From Ancylomarina salipaludis (lineage in GTDB: Bacteria > Bacteroidota > Bacteroidia > Bacteroidales > Marinifilaceae), in the NCBI RefSeq assembly GCF_004122035.1, contig NZ_SAXA01000010.1:1-64000 (forward strand): a DNA stretch of 64,000 nt. The letters run 5' to 3'. The position numbers and the translations under genes are program-made. The first letter of the stretch is position 1. The number at the start of each line of letters is the position of its first letter. Below the pieces are notes generated by a model, which had not been told where the DNA came from, ran no database searches, and worked only from the letters and a program-made list of their open reading frames with translations. Shown piece by piece: positions 63,734 to 64,000 of this stretch.

Positions 63734-64000
63734 TTGTCGAATAACATTGGCTTTCTATGTTGGGTTTAGATATGAAACGGTGATATTTCTCCAGATTATC
63801 TACTTCTCATCTAAGTTACACTCCCCGAATTAAACTGTCTCGTTTGATAAGAGAATAGGGAGTGAAAGATGCCTGACAGAGTAATTCTCGAAACTCTGGT
63901 GAATTTATTTTGGATATCAGTTGTGTTTTGTTGTAAAGGGTTAAAATTTCATGAATTTCTACTGATTTAGGAGACATTTTAAGATCTAATATTATTTTTT

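Noticed and set aside
1-64000. tRNA, rRNA or replication origin
   Set aside because: No cloverleaf, rRNA-like stretch or origin-type repeat cluster was seen in any intergenic region.

Overview
The window looks like chromosomal DNA of an AT-rich, probably marine member of the Bacteroidota, most likely near the Marinilabiliales. The reasons are weak Shine-Dalgarno use, many Cys-lipobox lipoproteins, a type IX secretion C-terminal signal, LytS/LytTR regulation, a FecR-like fragment and a TAnnTTTG promoter. The taxon is an inference; no rRNA or tRNA gene is visible. All calls come from reading the sequence, without database searches.

Layout. (1) 1-10560 is an accessory region. Single genes or small operons all lie on the + strand and are separated by palindromic AAC...CGTT repeats, two related REP-associated transposase units (one dead) and group II intron relics. 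It holds a three-gene operon (PD-(D/E)XK-type nuclease resembling GapS4a, an unknown protein, a nucleoid-associated protein), two small membrane proteins, a VOC protein, an M14-like deacylase and a beta-lactamase-fold hydrolase. (2) 10705-17212 is mostly core: YkgJ-type Fe-S protein, J-domain-like protein, LysR regulator with YeiH and TauE transporters (probably sulfur oxyanions), HD hydrolase, GNAT and CIA30 proteins. (3) 17373-31587 is a lactate oxidation locus: sensor kinase, sigma-54 activator, two small LUD proteins, a fused LutB-LutA-like iron-sulfur protein, lactate permease, fused D-lactate dehydrogenase/Fe-S protein and a porin. Two sigma-54-type promoters, each preceded by a pair of 16-bp TGTKC-N6-GMACA sites, lie in the two long gaps after the activator gene.

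(4) 31775-35015 (- strand) encodes a membrane redox module (Fe-S protein, NrfD, small membrane protein, cytochrome c) with no catalytic molybdoenzyme. (5) 35234-47946 mixes core genes (GNAT, RlmF, glycosyltransferase, TIM barrel, hemolysin III, MscS, CorA) with two inserted defence-like genes, a PD-(D/E)XK protein and a TIR-STAND-TPR protein, which share the same ~130-bp upstream sequence. A 21-bp-period degenerate tandem repeat lies just before the second. (6) 48219-63665 begins with a LytTR/LytS two-component pair and continues with a surface and secretion cluster: a leucine-rich-repeat lipoprotein, three paralogous Ig-like plus GxW-domain lipoproteins, a papain-like peptidase, two DUF4625-like proteins and a large sortilin-like beta-propeller protein with a type IX sorting tail.

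The most interesting points are the 1615-4703 operon, the TIR-STAND protein with a lysine-less P-loop, the shared leader of the two defence-like genes, the integrase-less cassette-like repeats at the left end, and the paired enhancer sites of the lactate locus.
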